A stretch of 64,000 nt of DNA from Coriobacteriia bacterium (lineage in GTDB: Bacteria; Actinomycetota; Coriobacteriia; WRKU01; WQUG01): positions 168,444 through 232,443 of the forward strand of contig WRBC01000001.1 of the NCBI GenBank assembly GCA_009779855.1, read 5' to 3'. Positions 1 to 9,344 of the stretch are shown here, in pieces. The notes under the pieces are model-generated. The model saw only the letters and a program-made list of their open reading frames with translations, made no database searches and was not told the DNA's origin. The translations under genes and the position numbers were made by a program. The stretch's first letter is position 1. Each line of letters begins with the position of its first letter.

Positions 1-909
1 TCGTACTGAAACTGCAACTAGATTACAGCCGACGTAGAAAATCATGGGCAAGGCTAGTTTTAGCATTGTGCGAAGCTCAGGATCCTTCAAGTCAATGCCA
101 ATGTAGAGCTTAAAACCTGTTTTTCGAAGAGAAGGAATCATGACCAGGAACATTACCAATACCCCAAGTGAAGTACCCACAGCGATGAAAGTAAGGGTAG
201 ACATATTTTCTATGTACATTGTGCTGGCAACCAGCAGAAAGACTATGACAACCAGATTGTTAAAAACAGGTCCTAGTGATGCCCATAGGTATTTACGCTG
301 AGCATTGAGTAGTGCCTGAATAATCATGCCAACGCCGTAGAATACTGCTTGAATGGCAAAGAACCTAAAGAAGAAACTTGCAAGCTCTAATAGTTCTGCT
401 ACATCCCCCGTGTCTCCTGCTAAGAAGTACTGTGTCCACATGATGGGCTTGGGAAATAATATGCCCAGTAGCGCAATGGCGCCCAGTACCACGGCAAAGA
501 GTGTCATCAAGTTGCCTGCAAAACGCCAGGAAGCTTCGTCCCCGCGTTCTTTACGGATGCGCATAAAGGTAGGAATGAAGACCGAGAATAAAACGCCACC
601 GGCGATAAGCTCGAAAATCATGTTAGACATGTTGTTGGACGCGGTATAAGCACTAGCTGCAGCTGAAGTTCCTAGCGCAAGTGCAAGTGCCCAGGCACGT
701 ACAAAACCAGTAATGCGAGATAAGGTAGTAGCAACCACCATGATTAAGGTTGACTTACCAACCTGCGCCTCTTCTAGGGCAGACTTTCCCTCTTCGTTTT
801 CTAAGGAATTACCTTCAGGGGTGGAACTACTTCCATCCTTTGAAAGAGTCTGCTGGTCGTGCTTTTCGTTTTCCTCCATTTTTGACATGGCATCTATGAT
901 AGTTGACAT
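1..909 (-). CDS. murJ: Lipid II flippase MurJ/MviN family, C-terminus truncated by window edge
   Basis: Reverse-strand translation gives ...LIMVVATTLSRITGFVRAWALALALGTSAAAASAYTASNNMSNMIFELIAGGVLFSVFIPTFMRIRKERG..., typical of MurJ N-terminus; not in the ORF track because it runs off the window. Start at 909 or 888. Confidence 0.88.
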   Translation of the reverse strand, partial: MSTIIDAMSKMEENEKHDQQTLSKDGSSSTPEGNSLENEEGKSALEEAQVGKSTLIMVVATTLSRITGFVRAWALALALGTSAAASAYTASNNMSNMIFELIAGGVLFSVFIPTFMRIRKERGDEASWRFAGNLMTLFAVVLGAIALLGILFPKPIMWTQYFLAGDTGDVAELLELASFFFRFFAIQAVFYGVGMIIQALLNAQRKYLWASLGPVFNNLVVIVFLLVASTMYIENMSTLTFIAVGTSLGVLVMFLVMIPSLRKTGFKLYIGIDLKDPELRTMLKLALPMIFYVGCNLVAVSVR

Positions 910-1128
910 GGATGCTCTGTGCGATAGAGTTACGGTCTTGAATCTTTCGCGGAAGGAAAGGAATAGATGGACTAATCCGTGCGATCGTAAGCCTGTAACC
1001 AGTTTCGTTTGATAAATCGTTGCTCTTCCATCCTTTATTGTGGGCTACAATAAAATACCGTATGAACAAATCACTAGGGTCATTAGATGGGCTGCAATAG
1101 CCCCATAAACATGAGAGGTTGATATCGT

Positions 1129-2796
1129 ATGGGATTGAGCACGGACAGTAGCGGGACTGGGGCTGCGCTCAGCAACAGAAAAGCAAAGCATATCTTTGTG
1201 ACAGGGGGCGTTGTTTCGTCACTTGGCAAGGGAATTACTGCTGCTTCTTTAGGGCTCTTGCTCAAATCGCGCGGCTATAAAGTCACGATGCAAAAACTTG
1301 ATCCTTATCTAAACATTGATCCAGGCATGATGAGTCCCTATCAACATGGTGAAGTCTTCGTAACAGAAGATGGGGCAGAGACTGATCTTGACCTAGGGCA
1401 CTACGAACGTTTTGTCGATGAAGCGATGACGCGTGATAGCAGTGTTACCTCAGGTTCAGTCTACTATGACCTTATTCAGCGTGAACGCACAGGAGACTTT
1501 TCTGGTGGCACCATTCAGGTGGTTCCTCACCTTACTAATGAGGTCAAAGATCGCATTAAGCGTCTTGCCTTAGATACAGACGCTGACTTTGTTATTACCG
1601 AGGTTGGCGGCACCGTGGGTGACATTGAGTCACTTCCTTTCGTAGAGGCAATTAGGCAGATGCGCCGTGATGTTGGGCGGGAAAATGTTTGCTATATTCA
1701 CGTAACCCTTGTTCCCTGGTTAGAGGCTGCTCATGAGATGAAGACTAAGCCTACACAGCACAGTGTTCAGCAGTTGCGCAGTCAAGGCATCCATCCTAAT
1801 TTTGTCGTTTGTCGCTGTGAGCGTGAGATCGAACAAGATTTGCTCGACAAGGTTGCACTATTTTGCGATATAGAGACAGAGCGTGTTCTTACCGCGCAGG
1901 ATTCTGAATCATTATTGCTAGTTCCCCGTGAGCTACAGGCGCAGGGCTTCGACACTAAAATCTTAGAGCGCTTTGGCATGGCCTTGAACCAGTCTGACCT
2001 TAGCGACTGGTGTGGCTTCATTGAAAAGACTCGCAGCTTGCGTGAAAGTGTACGTATAGCACTTGTGGGAAAGTATGTACAACTTCCTGACGCTTACCTG
2101 TCAGTAACTGAGGCTCTTGATCATGCGGGCGTTTATCATGATCACCTAATCCAGCTTGAGTGGATTGATGCAGGAAATCTGAGCCCTGAAGAAGTCAAAG
2201 ATGCCCTAAAAGGCTTCGACGGCATTTTGGTCCCCGGGGGCTTTGGGGAACGCGGTTCAGAAAGCAAAAAAGCTGCGGCGCAGTTTGCTCGCGAGAACAA
2301 GGTTCCTTTCCTGGGAATTTGCCTCGGAATGCAAATGGCGGTTGCAGAGTTTGCGCGCAATGTTGCAGATATGAAAGGGGCAGGTTCATATGAGTTTGAT
2401 CCAAGCACATCCTACCCGGTAATTCATCTGCTTTCAGGAAAAGAGGGCTCTGACTTTACCGATGGTGCCATGAGGCTTGGGGCAAAGGATATCAAAATCA
2501 CCCCTAATTCGATTGCCCATGAAATATACACTACCCTTGAGGCTAGCGAACGTCACCGCCACCGCCAAGGCATCAACAATGAGTATCGCAAGCACCTTGA
2601 AGACGCAGGACTTGTTGTCTCAGGCACTTCTACCTGTGGTGAGGTTATCGAAATGATAGAGCTCCCTCGAAGCATACACCCCTGGTTCGTTGGAACGCAG
2701 GGCCATCCAGAATTCAAAAGTCGCGCAACACGACCCTCTCCTGTTTTTGCAAGCTTTATAGGGGCGGCGATTACCCATAAGGAGCAAGCATCTTGA
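1129..2796 (+). CDS. pyrG: CTP synthase
   Basis: KHIFVTGGVVSSLGKGITAASLG N-terminus and GATase domain GGFGERG / CLGMQ / GHPEF. Confidence 0.98.
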   Translation: MGLSTDSSGTGAALSNRKAKHIFVTGGVVSSLGKGITAASLGLLLKSRGYKVTMQKLDPYLNIDPGMMSPYQHGEVFVTEDGAETDLDLGHYERFVDEAMTRDSSVTSGSVYYDLIQRERTGDFSGGTIQVVPHLTNEVKDRIKRLALDTDADFVITEVGGTVGDIESLPFVEAIRQMRRDVGRENVCYIHVTLVPWLEAAHEMKTKPTQHSVQQLRSQGIHPNFVVCRCEREIEQDLLDKVALFCDIETERVLTAQDSESLLLVPRELQAQGFDTKILERFGMALNQSDLSDWCGFIEKTRSLRESVRIALVGKYVQLPDAYLSVTEALDHAGVYHDHLIQLEWIDAGNLSPEEVKDALKGFDGILVPGGFGERGSESKKAAAQFARENKVPFLGICLGMQMAVAEFARNVADMKGAGSYEFDPSTSYPVIHLLSGKEGSDFTDGAMRLGAKDIKITPNSIAHEIYTTLEASERHRHRQGINNEYRKHLEDAGLVVSGTSTCGEVIEMIELPRSIHPWFVGTQGHPEFKSRATRPSPVFASFIGAAITHKEQAS

Positions 2797-4082
2797 GGTT
2801 AGTATGGGGAACAGCCATAGAATTGCAAAATCAGCGCAAGGGCTATCAAGAATTGCTAGTAACAATAGAGGATCGTGACGATCAGGCAAAAGCCATTTGC
2901 TATCCAGAATTAAGTGGCACAGTTAAACTGGGTGACAGAGTCTTGCTTAATACCACTGCTGTTGATTTAGGTTTGGGTACGGGGGGTAAGCACTTTGTTG
3001 TTGCCCGCGGTGCTGGTGCAGAGGAAGACTCAGGTAAAGACAGCGTCCAATTTGAAGATGCGATGCAGCCAGAAGCTGGTCATTTGATGAAGTTACGCTA
3101 TTCGCCCCATCAACATAATGTACTTAGTGTCGAGGCTCAGGAGTCTCCTTATCATGCAGTGATGGAAAGTCGCGACAGTCTAGAGGGTGTACCTGTAGTT
3201 TGCTGTGGACTACATAGCCAGGTACCTTTAGTTGCAGCAGCCATAAAGAAGGCCATGCCAACGCTGACAGTTGGTTATGTTATGGATGATGCGGCGGCTC
3301 TGGCTTTGAACCTTTCAAAAGTGCTAGCTGATTCGGTAGAGGCAGGCCTTATAGATGTCACCGTATCTACGGGTCAGGCATTCGGCGGACAAATTGAGGC
3401 TATTAACGTGCATTCTGGTCTTCTTGCCGCAGTGCATGTGGGTGGTTGTGATGTGGTTATTACGGGTATTGGTCCTGGCCTTGCTGGCACAGGTACTCCT
3501 TTTGGACATGGGGGAGTCGTCCAGGGGGAAGCCGTTAACGCAGTGGCATCCCTGGGTGGGGTTCCTGTTGTTTGCCTGCGCATGTCTCAGGCTGATACAC
3601 GCGACAGACACCTGGGAATCAGCCATCATTCCTTGACAGCCTTATCTAGGGTGGCTCTGGCCCCAGCGACTATTGCGATACCTCATATGGATGAAGGTTG
3701 TCCTGTGCGCGAACGAGTTGATGAAGAACTGGACGAGTTACCCAATGCGGCAGGACATATGGCCTTCCAGCTAGAAGAATCTTTTTATGATGAAAAGACC
3801 TTGCGTGGAGTAAATGTCACTACAATGGGACGTGACTACTTTCAAGATCCTCTTTTCTATGAAGCAGCTAGCGCGGCAGGGGCAACTGCTGCCATGATGG
3901 CAGTTATGACCATTGAAGAAGAGGCGACCGCGGCAGTCAAAAAGGCAGAAGAGGCTGCTGCAGGTGCCGTGTTTGGTGGTTGTAGTGCGGCGTTAGACAC
4001 AGATACAGGCTCAGCGAAGCTTGTCTGCGAAAGTACTTGCTCGCAGGCAGGTAGCTGTCCTTCAGCAAATAGTTGCGTATGA
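2793..4082 (+). CDS. DUF3866 family protein with Cys-rich C-terminal tail
   Basis: Full ORF overlapping pyrG stop; sequence and pyrG-proximal context resemble DUF3866; C-terminus CGGCSAALDTDTGSAKLVCESTCSQAGSCPSANSCV-like. Confidence 0.7.
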   Translation: MRLVWGTAIELQNQRKGYQELLVTIEDRDDQAKAICYPELSGTVKLGDRVLLNTTAVDLGLGTGGKHFVVARGAGAEEDSGKDSVQFEDAMQPEAGHLMKLRYSPHQHNVLSVEAQESPYHAVMESRDSLEGVPVVCCGLHSQVPLVAAAIKKAMPTLTVGYVMDDAAALALNLSKVLADSVEAGLIDVTVSTGQAFGGQIEAINVHSGLLAAVHVGGCDVVITGIGPGLAGTGTPFGHGGVVQGEAVNAVASLGGVPVVCLRMSQADTRDRHLGISHHSLTALSRVALAPATIAIPHMDEGCPVRERVDEELDELPNAAGHMAFQLEESFYDEKTLRGVNVTTMGRDYFQDPLFYEAASAAGATAAMMAVMTIEEEATAAVKKAEEAAAGAVFGGCSAALDTDTGSAKLVCESTCSQAGSCPSANSCV

Positions 4083-4193
4083 CCATTGGGCGGACTTGTG
4101 TGCATTAATAAAGGCTAGACATAGATTGGGTCTAGTAAACTCGTCTCGTCTGAAAAAGAAGTGCTCTTAATGCGAGACACGAATGAAAGAAGG

Positions 4194-5312
4194 ATGCAAA
4201 TGATTATTGGTGTGCCAGCAGAAATCAAGAACAATGAGTATCGCATTGGTTTGACTCCTGGTGCTGCAGCTGACTATGTGGCTCATGGTCACTCAGTTCT
4301 CATTGAAAAGGATGCCGGTTTGGGTTCTTCTTTTCCTAATGAACAGTATGTCGCTGCAGGATGTACGATTGTTGACACTGCTTCAGAGGTGTTTGAACGC
4401 GCTGACATGATCATTAAAGTAAAAGAACCGCAAGCAAACGAAATCGAAATGCTGCGTGAGGGTCAGATTCTCTACACATACTTGCACCTTGCACCAGATC
4501 GTCCGCAGACCGAAGGCTTGATTAAATCAGGTGCTGTCTGTATTGCTTATGAAACAGTTGAACTTCCTGACGGCTCACTGCCCTTATTGGCTCCTATGTC
4601 AGAGGTTGCAGGGCGTATGGCGACCCAGGTTGGTGCGCATTTTCTAGAGAAGCCCTGCGGTGGTCGCGGTGTATTGATGGGTGGCGTTCCTGGTGTTGCC
4701 CCGGCAAACGTCATAGTTCTAGGTGGTGGTGTAGTGGGTACGAGTGCTGCCTACATTGCAAAAGGTATGGGTGCAAACGTCACCATTATGGATATCAACC
4801 TTGAGCGCCTGCGTTACCTAGACAATGTATGGGAAAACAAGGTGACGACACTGTTCTCATCGCGCGGTAACTTGTTAGAGGTTCTGCCGCAGGCTGACCT
4901 TGTGATTGGCGCAATTTATATTCCTGGGGCGCGTGCTCCGTGGCTTGTTACTCGTGATATGTTAAGCCTGATGAAGCCAGGTGCTGTAGCAGTAGATGTT
5001 GCCATTGACCAGGGCGGCTGTATCGAAACTTCAGTTCCTACTACGCATGCTGACCCTACCTTTTTTGTTGATGGTATTTTGCATTATGGTGTTGCTAACA
5101 TGCCTGGTGCTGTACCCAATACTTCAACACGTGCGCTAAATAACGCGACACTACGTTATGGCTTGAATATCGCAAACAAGGGCTGGAAGCAGGCTTTGCG
5201 CGATGATGCTTCGTTGGCACGTGGGGCAAATGTTATTGAAGGTAAGGTAGTGTATGAATGTGTAGCAAAAGAACATAACCTAGAGTATGTCCCTCTAGAA
5301 AAGGTTCTTTAA
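4194..5312 (+). CDS. ald: Alanine dehydrogenase
   Basis: MIIGVPAEIKNNEYRIGLTPGA..., VLGGGVVGTSAAYIAKGMGANVTIMD; SD-like GAAAGAAGG before 4194/4200 starts. Confidence 0.96.
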   Translation: MQMIIGVPAEIKNNEYRIGLTPGAAADYVAHGHSVLIEKDAGLGSSFPNEQYVAAGCTIVDTASEVFERADMIIKVKEPQANEIEMLREGQILYTYLHLAPDRPQTEGLIKSGAVCIAYETVELPDGSLPLLAPMSEVAGRMATQVGAHFLEKPCGGRGVLMGGVPGVAPANVIVLGGGVVGTSAAYIAKGMGANVTIMDINLERLRYLDNVWENKVTTLFSSRGNLLEVLPQADLVIGAIYIPGARAPWLVTRDMLSLMKPGAVAVDVAIDQGGCIETSVPTTHADPTFFVDGILHYGVANMPGAVPNTSTRALNNATLRYGLNIANKGWKQALRDDASLARGANVIEGKVVYECVAKEHNLEYVPLEKVL

Positions 5313-5320
5313 ATTGCTCT

Positions 5321-6253
5321 ATGTCTGCTTTATTAGAAGATTTCTTAGCTTATCTAAGCATCGAGCGAGGGGCATCTCCTCATACGATTGAGGCTTATCG
5401 TCGTGATATCTCTGACTTTATTGACTGGGTTGACTCCCAGAAAAGACTAGAGCTTGAAACAGTTGCACGTGGTGATCTTGCAGACTACATTGCTGCGCTT
5501 AAAAAGGGAGAACATCCCTTATCGGCAAATTCGATTGAGCGCAGACTGTCTGCGATAAGTAGTTTCTGCAAATATTTGGCACGTGAAGGATTTTCGGTAA
5601 ATTCTTCCGTGTCACAACTTGCTCGCAGAAAAAAGGATCAACGACTACCCGACTATCTTAGCGTCGCACAGATAGAGGCGCTTTTTGCAGCACTTAATCC
5701 TGACTTGGCAGTAAATTTTGCTCTAGGTTTGCGTGACCGCACCATGGTGGAGTTACTTTACTCAAGTGGACTACGCGTAAGTGAACTTTGTAGTTTGCGC
5801 ATAGACCAAACAAACCTTGATGAGCAATTTATTCGTGTGATGGGAAAGGGCTCGAAAGAGCGCCTTGTTCCTTTGGGGGCTGTTGCCACACAGTGGTTAG
5901 ATCGCTATCTGAAGCAAGAAAGGTCTGCGTTAAAGCCTAGACGTGGTTTACCTGCAACGACAGACAAAGTCTTCCTGACAACTAAGGGCAAGCCACTGTA
6001 TAGGCAAGCAGTCTATGCTGTTGTGCGTGACGCTGGTGAGCGTGCTGGAATTAGCGGATTGCACCCCCATGTCCTGCGACATACCTTTGCGACTCACTTA
6101 CTAGATGGTGGGGCAGACCTTCGTGCATTGCAAGAAATGTTGGGGCATAGTGACCTATCGACTACGCAAATATATACGCATCTAAGTAGGGAACATTTGC
6201 ACGAAGAGTATGTCTCTTCGCACCCGCGTGCAGGCAAGAGACTTGACGCATAA
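5321..6253 (+). CDS. xerD: Tyrosine recombinase XerD/XerC
   Basis: Catalytic R..K..HxLRHTFATHLL..GHSDLSTTQIYTH motifs. Confidence 0.95.
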   Translation: MSALLEDFLAYLSIERGASPHTIEAYRRDISDFIDWVDSQKRLELETVARGDLADYIAALKKGEHPLSANSIERRLSAISSFCKYLAREGFSVNSSVSQLARRKKDQRLPDYLSVAQIEALFAALNPDLAVNFALGLRDRTMVELLYSSGLRVSELCSLRIDQTNLDEQFIRVMGKGSKERLVPLGAVATQWLDRYLKQERSALKPRRGLPATTDKVFLTTKGKPLYRQAVYAVVRDAGERAGISGLHPHVLRHTFATHLLDGGADLRALQEMLGHSDLSTTQIYTHLSREHLHEEYVSSHPRAGKRLDA

Positions 6254-6343
6254 AAACGTGAATTATAGTGCTTGTCCTACGCAAGTAGGTCTAGTAAACT
6301 TATTTGTGAATATTGTTTTGCCATGAAGGAAAAACGTACGATA

Positions 6344-7675
6344 ATGGGGAAGATGCATATGAAGCTGGTTCGTGCAGTAATTGATGCGTTTAGAAATAGT
6401 CGAACAAGGGCAAGGGCCATTATCTGGCTTGGTACCGTTATGACTGCGCTCATGCTTGTTGTAGCTTTGGGCGTTAGTGTCACTACTACCTACTGGTTCT
6501 GCGCAGCAGTATGTCACTACCCGCAATGGGACACAGTGACTTCTTATGACAACTCTACGCATACAGGTGTTGCCTGTATTGCTTGTCATAAGCAGCCTGG
6601 TGGCGATCCTGTCTCTTTCCTTCTTTTTAAGGTTGAAGCACTTCTAAAGATGCCTCCATCAATCGCAAGAACAGCAGAAATACCGCTCAATCCCTTGAGC
6701 GATCTCGCCATGAATCCAGCAAAGCAGCCCAGTAAATATTGTACTCAATGCCATAATTTGGATAATCGTGGTGGTACAGGTACCGGCAATGTGGAGCCCA
6801 ATACCAGTGAAGGCATTATCATGGATCACTGGGCACACACCGACCTTAATATTTCCTGTACGGCTTGCCATAATCGCGTAGGTCACTATCAGGGTGGCGA
6901 TTGGGTGAACGTGCATGAGCCTACCCAATATGCTCCAGGTAGATATAATAGTCCCGTGCATGATGACTTCATGATGATGACAGCCTGCTATCGTTGTCAC
7001 CGTTTTGAAGAGCATGATGGACAGCTTGTAAGTACTCCGTATCCCCTTAGTCAATTCCCCGGGGCCACAGGTGAGTGTTCGATTTGTCACACAGACTATT
7101 TTGACTTGATTCCAGACAACCATCGCGTCCCTCGCTTTATCGAGGACATCCATGGTCCGTGGGCGCTAGAAATTGAAGAAAATGTAAGAGACTTTATCGA
7201 TGGCCCTCGCCCAACCTACAATGATCAGGTTAATAAAAATACAGACCCAGAGTCATTGGCTTTGCGCGGGGTACCTAGTGTTCGCGCCATTAACTATTGC
7301 TATACCTGTCACACTACAAGGTTCTGTGACGATTGTCACGGCGGGATTAGGATGCCGCACCCAGAGGGCTATCAGCTGCAACCACATATTGACGACGCAG
7401 CTAACTATCCAGACTCTTGCGCGATTTGCCATGTGACTTCGACAGTAAACGCCACAGCGGCAGCAACGGGCAATAGGGGAGAAATCACTGACGCAACAAC
7501 CTGTAGTGCTTGTCACCATGGGTATCCCAACTTAGACTGGGACTTCAATACAGAGGTTAGCTGGGAATGGATTGATCATATCCCTGCAACGCAGCAGCTT
7601 GGTGCAACCGTCTGCTTTGACTGCCACTCGCCAACATCTTGTGCGTTGTGCCATGTGGGACTGAACCAAGATTAG
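6344..7675 (+). CDS. Membrane-anchored multiheme cytochrome c (11 CxxCH plus one CxxxCH), NapC/NirT-like N-terminus
   Basis: TM segment followed by CAAVCH, CIACH, CTQCH, CTACH, CYRCH, CSICH, CYTCH, CDDCH, CAICH, CSACH, CFDCH, CALCH; start ambiguous (6344/6353/6359). Confidence 0.9.
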   Translation: MGKMHMKLVRAVIDAFRNSRTRARAIIWLGTVMTALMLVVALGVSVTTTYWFCAAVCHYPQWDTVTSYDNSTHTGVACIACHKQPGGDPVSFLLFKVEALLKMPPSIARTAEIPLNPLSDLAMNPAKQPSKYCTQCHNLDNRGGTGTGNVEPNTSEGIIMDHWAHTDLNISCTACHNRVGHYQGGDWVNVHEPTQYAPGRYNSPVHDDFMMMTACYRCHRFEEHDGQLVSTPYPLSQFPGATGECSICHTDYFDLIPDNHRVPRFIEDIHGPWALEIEENVRDFIDGPRPTYNDQVNKNTDPESLALRGVPSVRAINYCYTCHTTRFCDDCHGGIRMPHPEGYQLQPHIDDAANYPDSCAICHVTSTVNATAAATGNRGEITDATTCSACHHGYPNLDWDFNTEVSWEWIDHIPATQQLGATVCFDCHSPTSCALCHVGLNQD

Positions 7676-7704
7676 TTTATTTTAATATCCACTGTAAGGG
7701 GGAT

Positions 7705-7747
7705 AGGCACCTACAAAACGGGGACTCCCGCATGTAGGTGCCTTTTT
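7705..7747 (+). terminator. Rho-independent terminator after the cytochrome gene
   Basis: AGGCACCTACA (7705-7715) / TGTAGGTGCCT (7733-7743) perfect 11-bp stem with inner CGGG-GACT-CCCG hairpin, followed by TTTTTATT. Confidence 0.92.
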
Positions 7748-7926
7748 ATTTATACAAGGACTATCGCAAGGCGAAGTAAAAGATGGGCAAGCTCAGACGT
7801 AATTTGCTATACTTGAGCAGTTGAATTTAGCGTAAAGGGTGTGCTATCGATCCACATAATTGCATGCACTATGCGATTTGGTGCACCTAAGGACAGTAGA
7901 TAGTTTGACAAGGAAGGATTAGTATT

Positions 7927-8421
7927 ATGTCCGATGATCTTTTTTTTGAAGGCGAAGAGCCTGTAGAAGAATCAAAAAAGAAAGAACCTGCAAAAAAGAA
8001 GCCCGTAGCTAAAGGTGCAGGGGGCAAGACTTCCTCAAAGGGGTCAGGACCTGTGAAAAAGGCCTCTGCGAAGCAGATGCCTACTAAGAATAAGGACGCT
8101 GCCTTTGAGTTTACTCCAACTGTAGTAATACTTATTGCAGTTATTGCTTTGCTGGTTGGTTTTCTTGGCGGTCTGCTTGCAGCGAATGCTATTTTGCCGA
8201 CTGCTAATCCCATCCCTCCAGCAAGCCAACAAATGCCTCCGCAAGGTGAAATGGGTGGCGGCGGAATGGGCGATGCTCCAATCCTTGATGATGATCAAAT
8301 GATGGGCGAAATGCCTCCTGGTCATCCTCCGATTGATGACGATGGTAATGTTGTTATGCCAGGGGACGGGGCAGACATAGATGCTCCCGTAGACGCTAAC
8401 GAAGAGTCAGAAGGATATTAA
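7927..8421 (+). CDS. Single-TM protein, Lys-rich cytoplasmic N-terminus and Met/Pro/Asp-rich extracytoplasmic tail, unknown function
   Basis: ORF with TM TPTVVILIAVIALLVGFLGGLLAA and tail QQMPPQGEMGGGGMGDAPILDDDQMMGEMPPGHPPIDDDG. Confidence 0.75.
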   Translation: MSDDLFFEGEEPVEESKKKEPAKKKPVAKGAGGKTSSKGSGPVKKASAKQMPTKNKDAAFEFTPTVVILIAVIALLVGFLGGLLAANAILPTANPIPPASQQMPPQGEMGGGGMGDAPILDDDQMMGEMPPGHPPIDDDGNVVMPGDGADIDAPVDANEESEGY

Positions 8422-8430
8422 GAATTTATT

Positions 8431-8742
8431 ATGGTTATGAAAGCGATTGATAAAGGTAATAGCCCTTTGTGGGTTCGTATTTTGGTATGGATTCTGGTTG
8501 CTGGTCTTTTGGCAGCAGGGGTATTTATGGCTGTTGGCGTATTCATGACATGGGACGACGAGCCAGCGCCCATGACGATTACTGCCGATGATTTGCCGCC
8601 AGAAGTTTTGGCAGACCTTGAGGCTCAAATGGCAGACCTTGAAGCAAATCAAGGCGAGGATGAGGAAATCCCTGAATACAGTGGGGATGAAGCTGGTAAT
8701 GAAACAGAGGATGATGCTGGCGCGCAAAACGAATCCGAATAG
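8431..8742 (+). CDS. Small single-TM protein with acidic tail, unknown function
   Basis: TM ILVWILVAGLLAAGVFMAVGVFM then acidic EDEEIPEYSGDEAGNETEDD; 9 nt after the preceding ORF. Confidence 0.7.
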   Translation: MVMKAIDKGNSPLWVRILVWILVAGLLAAGVFMAVGVFMTWDDEPAPMTITADDLPPEVLADLEAQMADLEANQGEDEEIPEYSGDEAGNETEDDAGAQNESE

Positions 8743-8794
8743 GGATTTCGCAGGCACGCTGTAAGCATCTACAACAAGAATAGAGCAGGTAACA

Positions 8795-9340
8795 ATGGGT
8801 GGTTGGGAGATAGCTTTAATCGCAGTCATTGTCCTGCTCTTTTTTGGGCCTGACAAGATTCCGCAGATTATTAAGACGGTGAAAAAAGGTATAGGCTTTT
8901 ACACCGATGCGCGTGATCAGGTTCAAGAAGTAGTAAGTACTCAAATAATCTCACCCGAAGAACTTGATACCTTAAAGGACCCTTTAGGCCTAGGAGAGCT
9001 TGGCTTAGGGGGAGGCAAAACTACGCCTAAGTCTTTGCTAACCCCAGAAAGAAAAAGCCTCTACAGTCAAGCAGCCTCAACTTCTGCATCTGCGACCCCT
9101 GTTCAGGGAGGCGCTACTGCCGCTGCGGTGATTCCAGCTGCAGATGCGCCACCGGTATCAATTCCTGAACCTCAATCCAGTGCTGCACAATCTGCTGTAA
9201 AGCAGGCGGCTGCCCCGGCTGTGGCTGTTCCAACTGTACAAGAGGTATCGTCTGTTGCAAAACCTGCCTCAACTGCAGAAAGTATCTGGGCAAGCCTAGA
9301 GCAGGTAGCAGTTCCTTCAGACGAAGGCAAAGAGGGCTAG
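8795..9340 (+). CDS. tatB: Sec-independent translocase TatA/TatB-like
   Basis: MGGWEIALIAVIVLLFFGPDKIPQIIKTVKKG amphipathic motif, directly upstream of tatC. Confidence 0.82.
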   Translation: MGGWEIALIAVIVLLFFGPDKIPQIIKTVKKGIGFYTDARDQVQEVVSTQIISPEELDTLKDPLGLGELGLGGGKTTPKSLLTPERKSLYSQAASTSASATPVQGGATAAAVIPAADAPPVSIPEPQSSAAQSAVKQAAAPAVAVPTVQEVSSVAKPASTAESIWASLEQVAVPSDEGKEG

Positions 9341-9344
9341 GGCT

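Noticed and set aside
6659-7153. 164-aa antisense ORF opposite the cytochrome gene
   Set aside because: Overlaps a strongly supported CDS and shows no recognisable domain; likely shadow ORF. The same applies to most antisense ORFs in the track.
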